A DNA stretch of 62,866 nucleotides, taken from the NCBI GenBank assembly GCA_003240735.1, contig QFNE01000016.1, positions 1-62,866 on the forward strand, given 5' to 3'. The notes under the pieces are model-generated. The model saw nothing but the letters and a program-made list of their open reading frames with translations. It was not told the DNA's origin and searched no databases. This document shows, piece by piece, positions 8,333 through 15,200 of this stretch (within the stretch, counting starts at the first letter, position 1; each line of letters opens with the position of its first letter). The stretch is from Paracoccus denitrificans. Lineage in GTDB: Bacteria; Pseudomonadota; Alphaproteobacteria; Rhodobacterales; Rhodobacteraceae. Made by a program: the position numbers and the translations under genes.

Positions 8333-8869
8333 TCACACCAACAGGTCTGCGGCGATGCTTTCAATATCCGCCAGCCGTGCCTTCCAGCCTGCGTCATCTT
8401 CAGGGTCGATCATGCGCAGCATGAACAGCCCCTCAAGCGCCAGAAACAGCACGCGCGCAGCCTGATCGGTCCTGTCTGACCCACCAAGGCGATCAAAGAC
8501 AGACCGGTACCATGCGCGCGTATCCTCTCTGTCCTGGGGATTCTGCAGATAGGTGATCATCAGACCCGCCATCTTTGCGTCCAGCGCGGACTGCGACGCG
8601 CGGACGGCCTTCATGTAGCGCTGGACAAACTCCACGGGCGATAGCGCCTCCGCTGGACCCATGATGGCGTCGAACTGATCGGTCCAGCGGTTCACCAGCG
8701 CGCGGACAAGGTCATCCTTCGATGCAAAGGAATACTGAACCCCGCCTTTGGAGATCCCTGCGGCCTTTGCCAGCGCATCAATCGTCAATGCGGCGGCGCC
8801 CCCGTCGCGGACGATGATTTCGGCCAGTTCCAGAAGATGGTCGCGCGTGATGGTCGGCTTTCGGCCCAA
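8333..8869 (-). CDS. TetR-family regulator of the adjacent SmvA-like exporter
   Basis: This 178-residue protein is a TetR-type repressor. Its amino-terminal helix-turn-helix runs through ITRDHLLELAEIIVRDGG to ALAKAAGISKGGVQYSFASKDDLV, the classic TetR signature with the recognition helix around GVQYSF. The remainder is a variable ligand-binding domain. The start is taken as TTG at 8869 (LGRKPTIT), because CAGGAG lies six bases upstream; an in-frame ATG further out would run into the divergent exporter gene. It is divergent from the MFS gene at 8951, the same arrangement as smvR/smvA in enterobacteria. It probably represses that gene and itself; this is inferred. Confidence 0.85.
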   Translation of the reverse strand: MGRKPTITRDHLLELAEIIVRDGGAAALTIDALAKAAGISKGGVQYSFASKDDLVRALVNRWTDQFDAIMGPAEALSPVEFVQRYMKAVRASQSALDAKMAGLMITYLQNPQDREDTRAWYRSVFDRLGGSDRTDQAARVLFLALEGLFMLRMIDPEDDAGWKARLADIESIAADLLV

Positions 8870-8896
8870 CAGAAACTCCTGAGGTTCATTATTGCA

Positions 8897-8912
8897 ATCC
8901 GAACGTATGGAT
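8897..8912. promoter_or_regulatory. Candidate TetR operator between regulator and exporter
   Basis: ATCCGAACGTATGGAT is an imperfect 16-bp palindrome (12 of 16 positions symmetric) in the 81-bp gap between the divergent TetR and MFS genes. Its size and placement over the likely promoters suit a TetR dimer. Binding is inferred. Confidence 0.4.
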
Positions 8913-8950
8913 TTATATACCCGCTCGCAACTGTGATTTTTTGGTGAACC

Positions 8951-10471
8951 ATGTCCGTTTCGTCCAATCTGCACTCTCGGTGGCTGGTGCTGATCGCCGT
9001 GATGCTGGCGTTCCTGCCGGTCGTTCTGGACATGACCATTCTCCATGTCGCGGTCCCCAGCCTGACCCAGTCGCTTGAGGCGTCGGGGAACGAAGTCCTG
9101 TGGATCATCGACATCTATCCCCTGCTGATGGCAGGGCTACTGGTCCCGATGGGGACGCTGGCAGACCGGCTGGGGAACCGGCGGGTCCTTTTGACCGGCC
9201 TCGTGATCTTTGGTCTGGCGTCGTTCTGGGCGGCGTTTGCCGAGAGCGCGCCCCAACTGATCGCGGCGCGCGTGGTGTTGGCGCTGGGTGGATCGATGAT
9301 CATGCCCTGCGTGCTTGGGATCATCCGCAAGACATTTGAAGACGACGCCGAACGTGCCATGGCGCTGGGGCTTTGGGGCACGGTGGGGGCCGCCGGTGCC
9401 GCGGTAGGTCCGCTGGTCGGCGGGGCGCTGCTGGCGCATTTCTGGTGGGGTTCGGTGTTCCTGATCAACGTACCGGTGATGCTTGTGGTCGCACCGGCAG
9501 GCTATTTCCTGCTGCCAAGCACTGAAAAAACCGTTCCCGGCCGCTGGCCCATCGGACAGGCGCTGTTGCTGATCGTGGGGATGATCTCGCTCGTTTACGG
9601 CATCAAGGCCGGGTTCGCTGGCAAGCAAACCGTCCCGATGGTTCTGACGGCGCTGCTGATCGGCGTCGGCGCACTGGCGCTGTTTGTCCGCCAGCAACTC
9701 AAGTCCGCCTCCCCCATGCTTGACCTGTCATTGTTGACCCACCCCGCGATCATCGCCGGGCTGATGATGGCGATCATCGCGTCGGGTGCCTTGGCGGGTG
9801 TCGAGCTGACCCTGGCACAAGAGCTTCAGTATGTTCTGGACAAAACCCCGCTACAGGCTGGCGTCTTCATGATCCCGATCATGGCCGCGGCCGCCATCGG
9901 GGGACCAATTGCGGGCTTTCTGTCCAATCGCTTTGGCCTGCGCAGGGTGGCGACGCTGGCGTTGGCGGTTGCAGCCTGTGCGCTGATCTATCTGGCGCGG
10001 TCCGACTTTCATGACCCCGGTCTGGTTGTGCCAACCGCGCTTGCCGTTCTGGGGCTGAGCCTCAGCATCGCGCTGACGGCGTCCTCCATCGCAATCATGG
10101 GGTCGGTCGATGCCAGCAAAGGGGCAGCGGCGGGCTCGCTGGAGGCGACGGGGTACGAGCTTGGCACCGGGATGGGGATCACCCTGTTCGGCGTCTTCAT
10201 GTCCAGTGTGTTCAGCCGGGCCATCACCCTGCCGTCAGAGCTGTCCGCAAACTTGGCGACCCAAGCCTCGCGGACGATCGGAGACACATACATCGTTGCC
10301 CATCAGCTTGACCCGCAGTTGGGCGCGGCGTTGATAGCGGCAGGCAAGGTCGCGTTCAGTCAGGCGCACACCCAGCTGCTGACTGCCGCGGGCATCCTGA
10401 TCGCGGCACTTTCCGGGGTCGTATTCATGACGCTTAAGGGCCAACAGGTGGCGTCGAAGGCCCATCCTTGA
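8951..10471 (+). CDS. SmvA-like MFS multidrug exporter (DHA2 family, 14 TM)
   Basis: This 506-residue inner-membrane transporter is of the drug:H+ antiporter DHA2 family. It closely follows SmvA, which exports methyl viologen and cationic biocides: LDMTILHVAVPSLTQSL near residue 25, ASGNEVLWIIDIYPLLMAGL, then MGTLADRLGNRR, the loop 2-3 motif. About 14 hydrophobic helices are visible, and ELTLAQELQYVLDKTPLQAGVFMIP in the second half is also SmvA-like. The ATG at 8951 is used. The divergent TetR gene and the palindrome between them suggest drug-inducible expression. The exact substrates cannot be read from sequence. Confidence 0.88.
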   Translation: MSVSSNLHSRWLVLIAVMLAFLPVVLDMTILHVAVPSLTQSLEASGNEVLWIIDIYPLLMAGLLVPMGTLADRLGNRRVLLTGLVIFGLASFWAAFAESAPQLIAARVVLALGGSMIMPCVLGIIRKTFEDDAERAMALGLWGTVGAAGAAVGPLVGGALLAHFWWGSVFLINVPVMLVVAPAGYFLLPSTEKTVPGRWPIGQALLLIVGMISLVYGIKAGFAGKQTVPMVLTALLIGVGALALFVRQQLKSASPMLDLSLLTHPAIIAGLMMAIIASGALAGVELTLAQELQYVLDKTPLQAGVFMIPIMAAAAIGGPIAGFLSNRFGLRRVATLALAVAACALIYLARSDFHDPGLVVPTALAVLGLSLSIALTASSIAIMGSVDASKGAAAGSLEATGYELGTGMGITLFGVFMSSVFSRAITLPSELSANLATQASRTIGDTYIVAHQLDPQLGAALIAAGKVAFSQAHTQLLTAAGILIAALSGVVFMTLKGQQVASKAHP

Positions 10472-10503
10472 TCGCAGGACCGCACGCGGTGCCGAACGAC
10501 ATG

Positions 10504-10528
10504 CCCCGTCGGCACACTGCCCACGGGG
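10504..10528. terminator. Weak hairpin between convergent genes
   Basis: CCCCGT at 10504-10509 pairs with ACGGGG at 10523-10528 across a 13-nt loop, between the convergent exporter and monooxygenase genes. The stem is short and no T run follows, so its role as a terminator is doubtful. Confidence 0.25.
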
Positions 10529-10549
10529 CTACCGCTCGTACAGGAAGTC

Positions 10550-11713
10550 CTAAGCGGACGCGCCAGGGCCCTGCGCCAGACGCGTCACGAACCGTCCCCC
10601 GACCCGAAGGATGACGCGCCGCAAAACGAACATGAACTTGTTCGATGGCACGAAGAGCTGCGATTTGAAGCTGACGAGACGCCCCTGTTTCTTGACCTCG
10701 GGTCGGACCCCGGCCTCCCATTCGGTCAGAGCTTTCTCGATGTCGGACGGATTGGCGCCCAGAACCTGGCCCAGTTCGTACCCGCCTTTCAGACCCATGG
10801 ACGCGCCGACGCCCGAATAAAGCGTCAGGCACCATGCCGAGTCGCCCACCAGCACCACCCGCCCCGTGTGCCACTTTGGCATGATGACCCGGTTGACCGA
10901 GTCGAACAGGACGTCCTTGCCCGCCTTCTCAAGGTCATCCAGCGCCTCATCAATCACGCCGCTGCTGTCCATGCCCTTGTACACTTCGCGCAGCGTCTCG
11001 ACATGCGACCGCTTGAACTGCGCATCAATGTCGTCGGTGCGATAGGTGAACAACGCCGTGGGGGTGTGATCCTGCAGCGGAAAAATCCAAAGCGACCGCT
11101 TGCCATCGTTCAGGATGATCCCGTCGCGCGATTTGAACGTCTCGATGTTGTTCTGCAGCTGGTACGCGCAGATGATGGTGCCCAACGGACGCATGAATTT
11201 GTCGTCAGGTCCAAAGACCAGCCGTCGCACGGTCGATCGCATGCCATCGGCGCCCACCACGAGATCAAAGGTTTCGTCCGTTTCGGTCCCGTCAGCAGCG
11301 CGCAAGGTCACGACCACGTTTGCGGGCGTTTCCTTGATGGCAGCCGGCACGGTGCCGTATCGAACATCGATATGTCCATCGACCGCGTGCCAAAGCCCCT
11401 CCTCGATATCGCCGCGCAGAAGGGTGGCCGGTTTGGTCGGCTGGTCGGCAAATCCTGCAACACGGACCCGGCTTCCGTCCTTTGTCAGGTGCCAGTTCTG
11501 CGAATCCTCGGGCGTGCGGACGTGGATGCCGTCCATCACCCCCAGTTCGCGGGCGGCCTCTTTCCCGATGTCGTTCAGACCGATGAAGTAGCCGCCGGTG
11601 CGCCGTTCCGGTGCGCGTTCAACGATCACCGGGTCCCACCCGTTGTTGCGCAATGAGATGGCGCTGGCCATGCCGGCAATGCCGAGACCAACGATAAGTG
11701 CACGAGGTTTCAT
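10550..11713 (-). CDS. FAD-dependent monooxygenase (PHBH/TetX-like)
   Basis: This 387-residue protein is a single-component flavin monooxygenase of the p-hydroxybenzoate hydroxylase superfamily, which uses NAD(P)H and O2 to hydroxylate aromatic or polyketide substrates. The FAD-binding GxGxxG is seen in ALIVGLGIAGMASAISL (residues 5-21), the middle motif in DLVVGADGMRSTVR, and the second FAD/ribityl motif in RVVLVGDSAWC near residue 285. Residues GVGASMGLKGGYEL follow as in TetX-like enzymes. Its ATG overlaps the stop of the upstream TetR gene (ATGA), so it is the second gene of a regulator-enzyme operon. The substrate is unknown. Confidence 0.85.
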   Translation of the reverse strand: MKPRALIVGLGIAGMASAISLRNNGWDPVIVERAPERRTGGYFIGLNDIGKEAARELGVMDGIHVRTPEDSQNWHLTKDGSRVRVAGFADQPTKPATLLRGDIEEGLWHAVDGHIDVRYGTVPAAIKETPANVVVTLRAADGTETDETFDLVVGADGMRSTVRRLVFGPDDKFMRPLGTIICAYQLQNNIETFKSRDGIILNDGKRSLWIFPLQDHTPTALFTYRTDDIDAQFKRSHVETLREVYKGMDSSGVIDEALDDLEKAGKDVLFDSVNRVIMPKWHTGRVVLVGDSAWCLTLYSGVGASMGLKGGYELGQVLGANPSDIEKALTEWEAGVRPEVKKQGRLVSFKSQLFVPSNKFMFVLRRVILRVGGRFVTRLAQGPGASA

Positions 11714-12399
11714 TTGTGTGCTCCTGTGGAAACTGGATTCTGCGCGCGTCTGGACACTGCATCAAGACCGCCAAGCGCAAAGGTGGAAAGGTGATCGATC
11801 AGGGCGCCGCGGGGCATCTGGCGAATGTCAGAGGCCGCGACCGTCAGGTTGGGGGCGGCCACCAGCATCATTGCGCATGGTGCGATGATGCTGGCCAGGG
11901 ACAGCCGCAGCTTCGGGCTGTCGGCGGGCAGCCCGCTCAGATCAGCCAGGATGCGCAGAACAATCTGGATCTTGGGCACGATCTCGTTTGCCTCCAGCGT
12001 TGGCAGATGACCAGAGGGTGACAGAACCTCGCGCGCAAGGACACGGACATGCCATTCATTTGGGCCGCTCGACATGACCGCGCTGATCAGACGTTTCAGT
12101 TTGTCCTGCGCGGGTAACGACAACGACGCGATATCCTGCAACGTGTCGATGCGGATAAAGCGTCGGTGCGCCTCGACCAGCACAGCCTGGTAAAGTCCAG
12201 CACGACTGCCGAAATGATAATTGATGGACGCGATATCGGCACCGGCCACGAGCGCGATGTCCTTGCTGGCTGCCCGGGCGAATCCCTGATCAGCGATAAG
12301 ACTGCCCGCGGCTTCCAAAAGGGCATCGCGCGTTGCGGTCCCGTCTGCGCGTTTTGCGCGCTTTGATCCTGTCATGTTCGGCATCCCTATAGTGCGCAC
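11710..12399 (-). CDS. TetR-family regulator, first gene of monooxygenase operon
   Basis: This 229-residue TetR repressor has its DNA-binding domain at about residues 20-70: TRDALLEAAGSLIADQGFARAASKDIALVAGADIASINYHFGSRAGLY, with recognition helix SINYHF. The carboxy-terminal domain resembles the CerR/CecR group. Possible starts are ATG codons at residues 1, 6 and 9 of the open frame; the longest is given. It overlaps the monooxygenase start by four bases and probably controls the pair. The Mu-like prophage begins only 70 bp upstream of its start codon, so its native upstream region is displaced. Confidence 0.87.
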   Translation of the reverse strand: MRTIGMPNMTGSKRAKRADGTATRDALLEAAGSLIADQGFARAASKDIALVAGADIASINYHFGSRAGLYQAVLVEAHRRFIRIDTLQDIASLSLPAQDKLKRLISAVMSSGPNEWHVRVLAREVLSPSGHLPTLEANEIVPKIQIVLRILADLSGLPADSPKLRLSLASIIAPCAMMLVAAPNLTVAASDIRQMPRGALIDHLSTFALGGLDAVSRRAQNPVSTGAHK

Positions 12400-12464
12400 C
12401 GGACATAGTTGAACATGAGTTTAAATTAAAGTCCGTTGGAATTAACCCTGCGTCAAATACGGGT

Positions 12465-12469
12465 GATGT
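12465..12469. repeat. Left copy of 5-bp target-site duplication (GATGT)
   Basis: GATGT directly precedes the first prophage base (12470) and is repeated exactly after the last one at 50119-50123. Mu-family transposition makes a 5-bp duplication of the target. Confidence 0.9.
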
Positions 12470-12481
12470 TGTAGGGGGGGA

Positions 12482-12495
12482 CTAGCTTCCGGACA
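12482..12495 (+). repeat. MuA-type end site L1
   Basis: CTAGCTTCCGGACA lies nine bases inside the left terminal TGT. It matches, in inverted orientation, the right-end sites R1 and R2 (CTAGCTTYCGGACA when read from the right end). It is most likely the outermost transposase-binding site of the left end. Confidence 0.8.
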
Positions 12496-12566
12496 AAGTA
12501 CGATCTTCGGAAGTACTGGTATAAGCCACTGACATGTTAGGATAAACTGACGCTCAAGGCGCTGTT

Positions 12567-12577
12567 CACTTCCGGAC
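12567..12577 (+). repeat. MuA-type end site L2 (partial match)
   Basis: CACTTCCGGAC matches the core of the end-site consensus GCTTCCGGACA but diverges outside it. It lies about 85 bp inside L1 in the same orientation. Mu carries three left-end sites with variable spacing, which this resembles. Confidence 0.5.
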
Positions 12578-12736
12578 GGCTATGAAAGTCATGGGGTTAA
12601 AATGCGCGATACTTGCGTTCCGACCGCGCATGAAATCGACATTTGATTAACAGACACCTCGCATCGGTTAACATCACGCTATCATTAGTGAATTCGCTAA
12701 GCTGCGCGTGGGCAATGCGGGCAGACAGCGTCATTC

Positions 12737-12750
12737 TGTCCGGAAGCTGC
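12737..12750 (-). repeat. MuA-type end site L3 (inverted)
   Basis: TGTCCGGAAGCTGC is, on the minus strand, GCAGCTTCCGGACA. It agrees with the end-site core over GCTTCCGGACA and, with flanks, is closest to R2. It lies about 255 bp inside L1 in the opposite orientation. Confidence 0.6.
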
Positions 12751-12767
12751 TCCAAGAAACTGAGACC

Positions 12768-12885
12768 AAGGTCGGCACTCGAGTTCCGACCTTGGGCGAG
12801 CAGTTCCGACCTTGAAAAAATCCAGTCAATACAACGCCGAACATCGGTCAGCGTTCAGGCGATTGCCTATCGAAGGTCGGAACTG
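12768..12885. repeat. Cluster of inverted GTTCCGACCTT motifs
   Basis: AAGGTCGG (12768-12775) and CCGACCTT (12786-12793) form a perfect 8-bp stem with 10-nt loop. CAGTTCCGACCTT at 12801-12813 has an exact 13-bp inverted copy, AAGGTCGGAACTG, at 12873-12885. Four half-sites in 118 bp is far beyond chance. They are probably protein-binding sites (repressor, Ner or another phage regulator); which one is unknown. Confidence 0.7.
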
Positions 12886-13092
12886 ATGAATCGTCAGGAT
12901 TATAAGTTACCCACAGGAGTGGTTGGCACAATGGGACACGTCGAATTCGTGATCAGTTCACGCCATCCTGCTACTTTGGATCGCCACGCTTTGCGATCAT
13001 CCGTCGGTGCGTGCGTACTTCTGAACATGTTGCTGACTGATGGTACCAACCGACCGAGAGTTGCATCAGCCCCTGATCGATACTCACTTTTT

Positions 13093-13773
13093 TCAACGGA
13101 ATGGATCTGCCCAGAAAGGTCGTTGGGGTCCCAAGCCATAGAATTTACCGAAACGAGAGTGCACGCCGTCGACACCTATCTTTAACACCGATTGATCGCC
13201 CGGATAGAAAGGAGGCCAAGTAGTCCAGTCTGTTGGGTCAACAAACTCGATTGCCTGTGACGCGAAGTGGGCCCCTACCTCGCTGTCGGTGTAGATGTGC
13301 CACCCCTCCAGTTTCAACATGGACAAGAACTGCTTGTCTTCACCGTTTTTAGCTGAGGTTGTGGCTGTCCTGGCCGATGCGATCAGGATCTTGGAGCGGA
13401 CGTCTCTAAGGTCGGCACCTTCCAAAATTTTCTGTTTGTAATGATGCCAGGGCATTGGCCAAAGATCGTCGCTCTTGAAGCCCTGTGCCACTACGTCGAA
13501 GCTAGGCCATGACCAGTCAAATGCGTTGAGTTCGCGGCACGTCGCCGACGTTGAGGACCTTTGTTTTTCCGCCACTCTCATCGCCCATTTATTAGCAAAC
13601 TTGAGCCGAGTACTCGGCTCTATCGACGTCGCTGACGCGACACGGATGAACCCTAGCAGAATATGCTTTGGCGGATCACTCGCTGGCGGAACCGAGGCTG
13701 AAGCGCCAGTTAAGTTCATCTTGGGTCCAGAAGCAAATGACGCCAGTATAGCTCTCATCACCTTGTCACTCAT
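13093..13773 (-). CDS. Unknown protein co-transcribed with the prophage repressor
   Basis: I do not recognise this 226-residue protein. It is soluble by composition, rich in W, F and P in its second half (for example DWTTWPPFYPGDQ and the ending GPQRPFWADPF), with basic patches such as RLKFANKWAMRVAEKQR. It starts 8 bp after the repressor stop in the same direction, so it is most likely expressed in the lysogen. It is the last gene before the left end, a usual place for immunity, superinfection-exclusion or defence cargo in Mu-like phages. That role is inferred from position alone. No membrane segment, signal peptide or catalytic motif is evident. Confidence 0.65.
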   Translation of the reverse strand: MSDKVMRAILASFASGPKMNLTGASASVPPASDPPKHILLGFIRVASATSIEPSTRLKFANKWAMRVAEKQRSSTSATCRELNAFDWSWPSFDVVAQGFKSDDLWPMPWHHYKQKILEGADLRDVRSKILIASARTATTSAKNGEDKQFLSMLKLEGWHIYTDSEVGAHFASQAIEFVDPTDWTTWPPFYPGDQSVLKIGVDGVHSRFGKFYGLGPQRPFWADPFR

Positions 13774-13781
13774 AGGATTTC

Positions 13782-14504
13782 CTAGAATTTGGCAACCGCT
13801 GCGTACACACGACCGATGACCCGCAGCTGGGTAAGACGCGACGCCTCAACCGTTTCGGTTTTGTAGGCCGTATTGTCCGAGATCAGGTCAAACAGACCAT
13901 CGAGGCGGCGCTTGACCCTTTTGACCAACAGGTCATCCCCGACGGCAATCACATAGATGTAGCCGCTACGGACCTCAGTCTTAGAGGTGTCGACCAGCAT
14001 AGGCGCTCCGTCCGGTATCGTCGGTGACATGCTGTCACCCTGGGCTGGCAAGATCACGGCCGCATCCGGCTGAACGCCGATGTCGACGAGCCAATGTCGC
14101 TCAAACGCGACACGGGTAGTCAGCACCTCATTGATAGCCACGGATCCATGGCCGGCGGACGGCCGCACCTCGTCATACCGAGGAATGGACACCATGCTTG
14201 GCTGTTCGAGATCGGTCGGGCTGCCCGTTGATGGGGAACGATCACCCCGGCTCTCCGTCTGGATAGTTTGACTGCCACCAGTTACCAGCCAACTAAAATC
14301 GACATCTGCCAACTCGGCTATAGCCTTCAGGCCCTCAGCGGGCACCTTGACTGAGCCTTTCATCCACTTGTTCAGCTGCTCGACTGTAACGTTGGCTGCG
14401 GCAGCCGCGTCGGATTTAGTTCTAATCTTATCAACGGATTGAGAGATCCTATGACCGAGGCGAAGCCTATAGTCTGTGACTGCTGGGCCGAGTTCATCCA
14501 CCAA
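13782..14504 (-). CDS. Prophage repressor with HTH and S24 (LexA/CI-type) peptidase domain
   Basis: This 240-residue protein is the likely immunity repressor. An amino-terminal helix-turn-helix covers about residues 12-75 (AAAAANVTVEQLNKWMKGSV). The carboxy-terminal S24 domain has the catalytic serine in GDSMSPTI (S158) and lysine in LLVKRV (K195), 37 residues apart as in LexA. A candidate self-cleavage bond is Ala117-Gly118 in RPSAGHGS, 40 residues before the serine, so RecA-stimulated autoproteolysis and SOS induction are plausible. It faces the rightward early operon across a 151-bp gap that contains a large inverted repeat. It differs from the Mu c repressor, which lacks S24. Confidence 0.9.
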   Translation of the reverse strand: MVDELGPAVTDYRLRLGHRISQSVDKIRTKSDAAAAANVTVEQLNKWMKGSVKVPAEGLKAIAELADVDFSWLVTGGSQTIQTESRGDRSPSTGSPTDLEQPSMVSIPRYDEVRPSAGHGSVAINEVLTTRVAFERHWLVDIGVQPDAAVILPAQGDSMSPTIPDGAPMLVDTSKTEVRSGYIYVIAVGDDLLVKRVKRRLDGLFDLISDNTAYKTETVEASRLTQLRVIGRVYAAVAKF

Positions 14505-14515
14505 TTCACCCCGTT

Positions 14516-14552
14516 AGCGACTTTTATCTTGGCAATGAAGATTTAAATCGCT
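14516..14552. promoter_or_regulatory. Large inverted repeat, candidate repressor/Ner operator
   Basis: AGCGACTTTTATCTT (14516-14530) and AAGATTTAAATCGCT (14538-14552) are inverted copies matching at 13 of 15 positions, separated by 7 bp. The element is AT-rich against a GC-rich background and lies in the divergent control region between the repressor (start 14504) and Ner (start 14656). It is the best candidate for the genetic switch operator. Confidence 0.65.
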
Positions 14553-14655
14553 ATTCCTTCCATATGCGCAGCGCTGACCAGTGCCGCAAATGCCTAACTG
14601 ACCCCCAGAAAAAGCGGGTGTTGCTGCACCCGCTTCCCCGTAGAGGAGACGACCG

Positions 14656-14958
14656 ATGACGAAACGGAAACCCAAGATGGAATGGCCACAGATCGTGGCC
14701 AAGCTCCATCTCGGCGGGATGACATTGACCGAACTCGCTCGGCGCAATGACATCCCCGTCGGCTCATGCACCCGTGTCCGGGGCCAGACCCATTACAAGG
14801 CCCAGCAGGCAATTGCAGATTTCATCGGTGAGAAGCCCGAAGACCTCTGGCCCGACCGTTACCCCAAGAAAACGTCTCGAATTCTGGATACGACAAAATT
14901 TCCCCCTCGTTCCAGTCAAAAAGCTGACTGCCACACTGACAAAAGGCGCGTGGCATGA
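14656..14958 (+). CDS. ner: Ner-like DNA-binding protein
   Basis: This 100-residue protein is the first gene of the rightward early operon and resembles Mu Ner/Nlp, small winged-helix regulators that shut off repressor and early transcription. The HTH lies at about residues 9-65: WPQIVAKLHLGGMTLTELARRNDIPVGSCTRV, followed by KAQQAIADFIGEKPEDLWPDRY, a signature of the family. The ATG follows AGAGGAG. The tail after residue 70 is basic and poorly conserved. Its stop overlaps a 52-codon gene. Confidence 0.88.
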   Translation: MTKRKPKMEWPQIVAKLHLGGMTLTELARRNDIPVGSCTRVRGQTHYKAQQAIADFIGEKPEDLWPDRYPKKTSRILDTTKFPPRSSQKADCHTDKRRVA

Positions 14959-15113
14959 AGCGGTTTTTGTCCAGACTGTATCGCGATCCTGACACCGTTG
15001 CGGATGTGACGGGTGCACTTGCCGTCGTGGCGCTCATCGTCGCTGGTTTGTGGGTCGCCTATGGGATGGGGTTGGATACCAGCGGCGACGAGTTGCTGAA
15101 GATCGTCAAGTGA
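14955..15113 (+). CDS. Small single-pass membrane protein
   Basis: This 52-residue open frame starts inside the Ner stop codon (ATGA), a linkage used throughout this phage, which argues that it is translated. It has a basic amino end (MKRFLSRLYRDPD), one hydrophobic helix (ALAVVALIVAGLWVAYGMGL, residues 21-40) and a short acidic tail. I do not recognise a family. Small early membrane proteins in phages can act in host takeover or superinfection exclusion; nothing more specific can be said. Confidence 0.55.
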   Translation: MKRFLSRLYRDPDTVADVTGALAVVALIVAGLWVAYGMGLDTSGDELLKIVK

Positions 15114-15200
15114 GCGCGGCAGTCCAACTGACGCGCTAACCACAACGCTGCCTGGTCAGAAGATCAGAGTTAGCGGAACGAACAATACAGGCCATTTGAA

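Larger units (their letters stand above)
12470..13092. other. Prophage left end (attL region), no gene
   Basis: These 623 bp between the left terminus and the first leftward gene hold MuA-type sites L1-L3 and a cluster of inverted copies of a GTTCCGACCTT motif (12768-12885). An open frame crosses part of it (12643-13185) but shows no protein-like composition and is rejected. A regulatory and transposition-complex role is expected, as in the Mu left end. Confidence 0.65.

Noticed and set aside
12643..13185. A 180-codon rightward open frame in the prophage left end.
   Set aside because: It crosses the repeat cluster, opposes and overlaps the leftward gene at 13093, shows no family resemblance and has irregular amino-acid composition.
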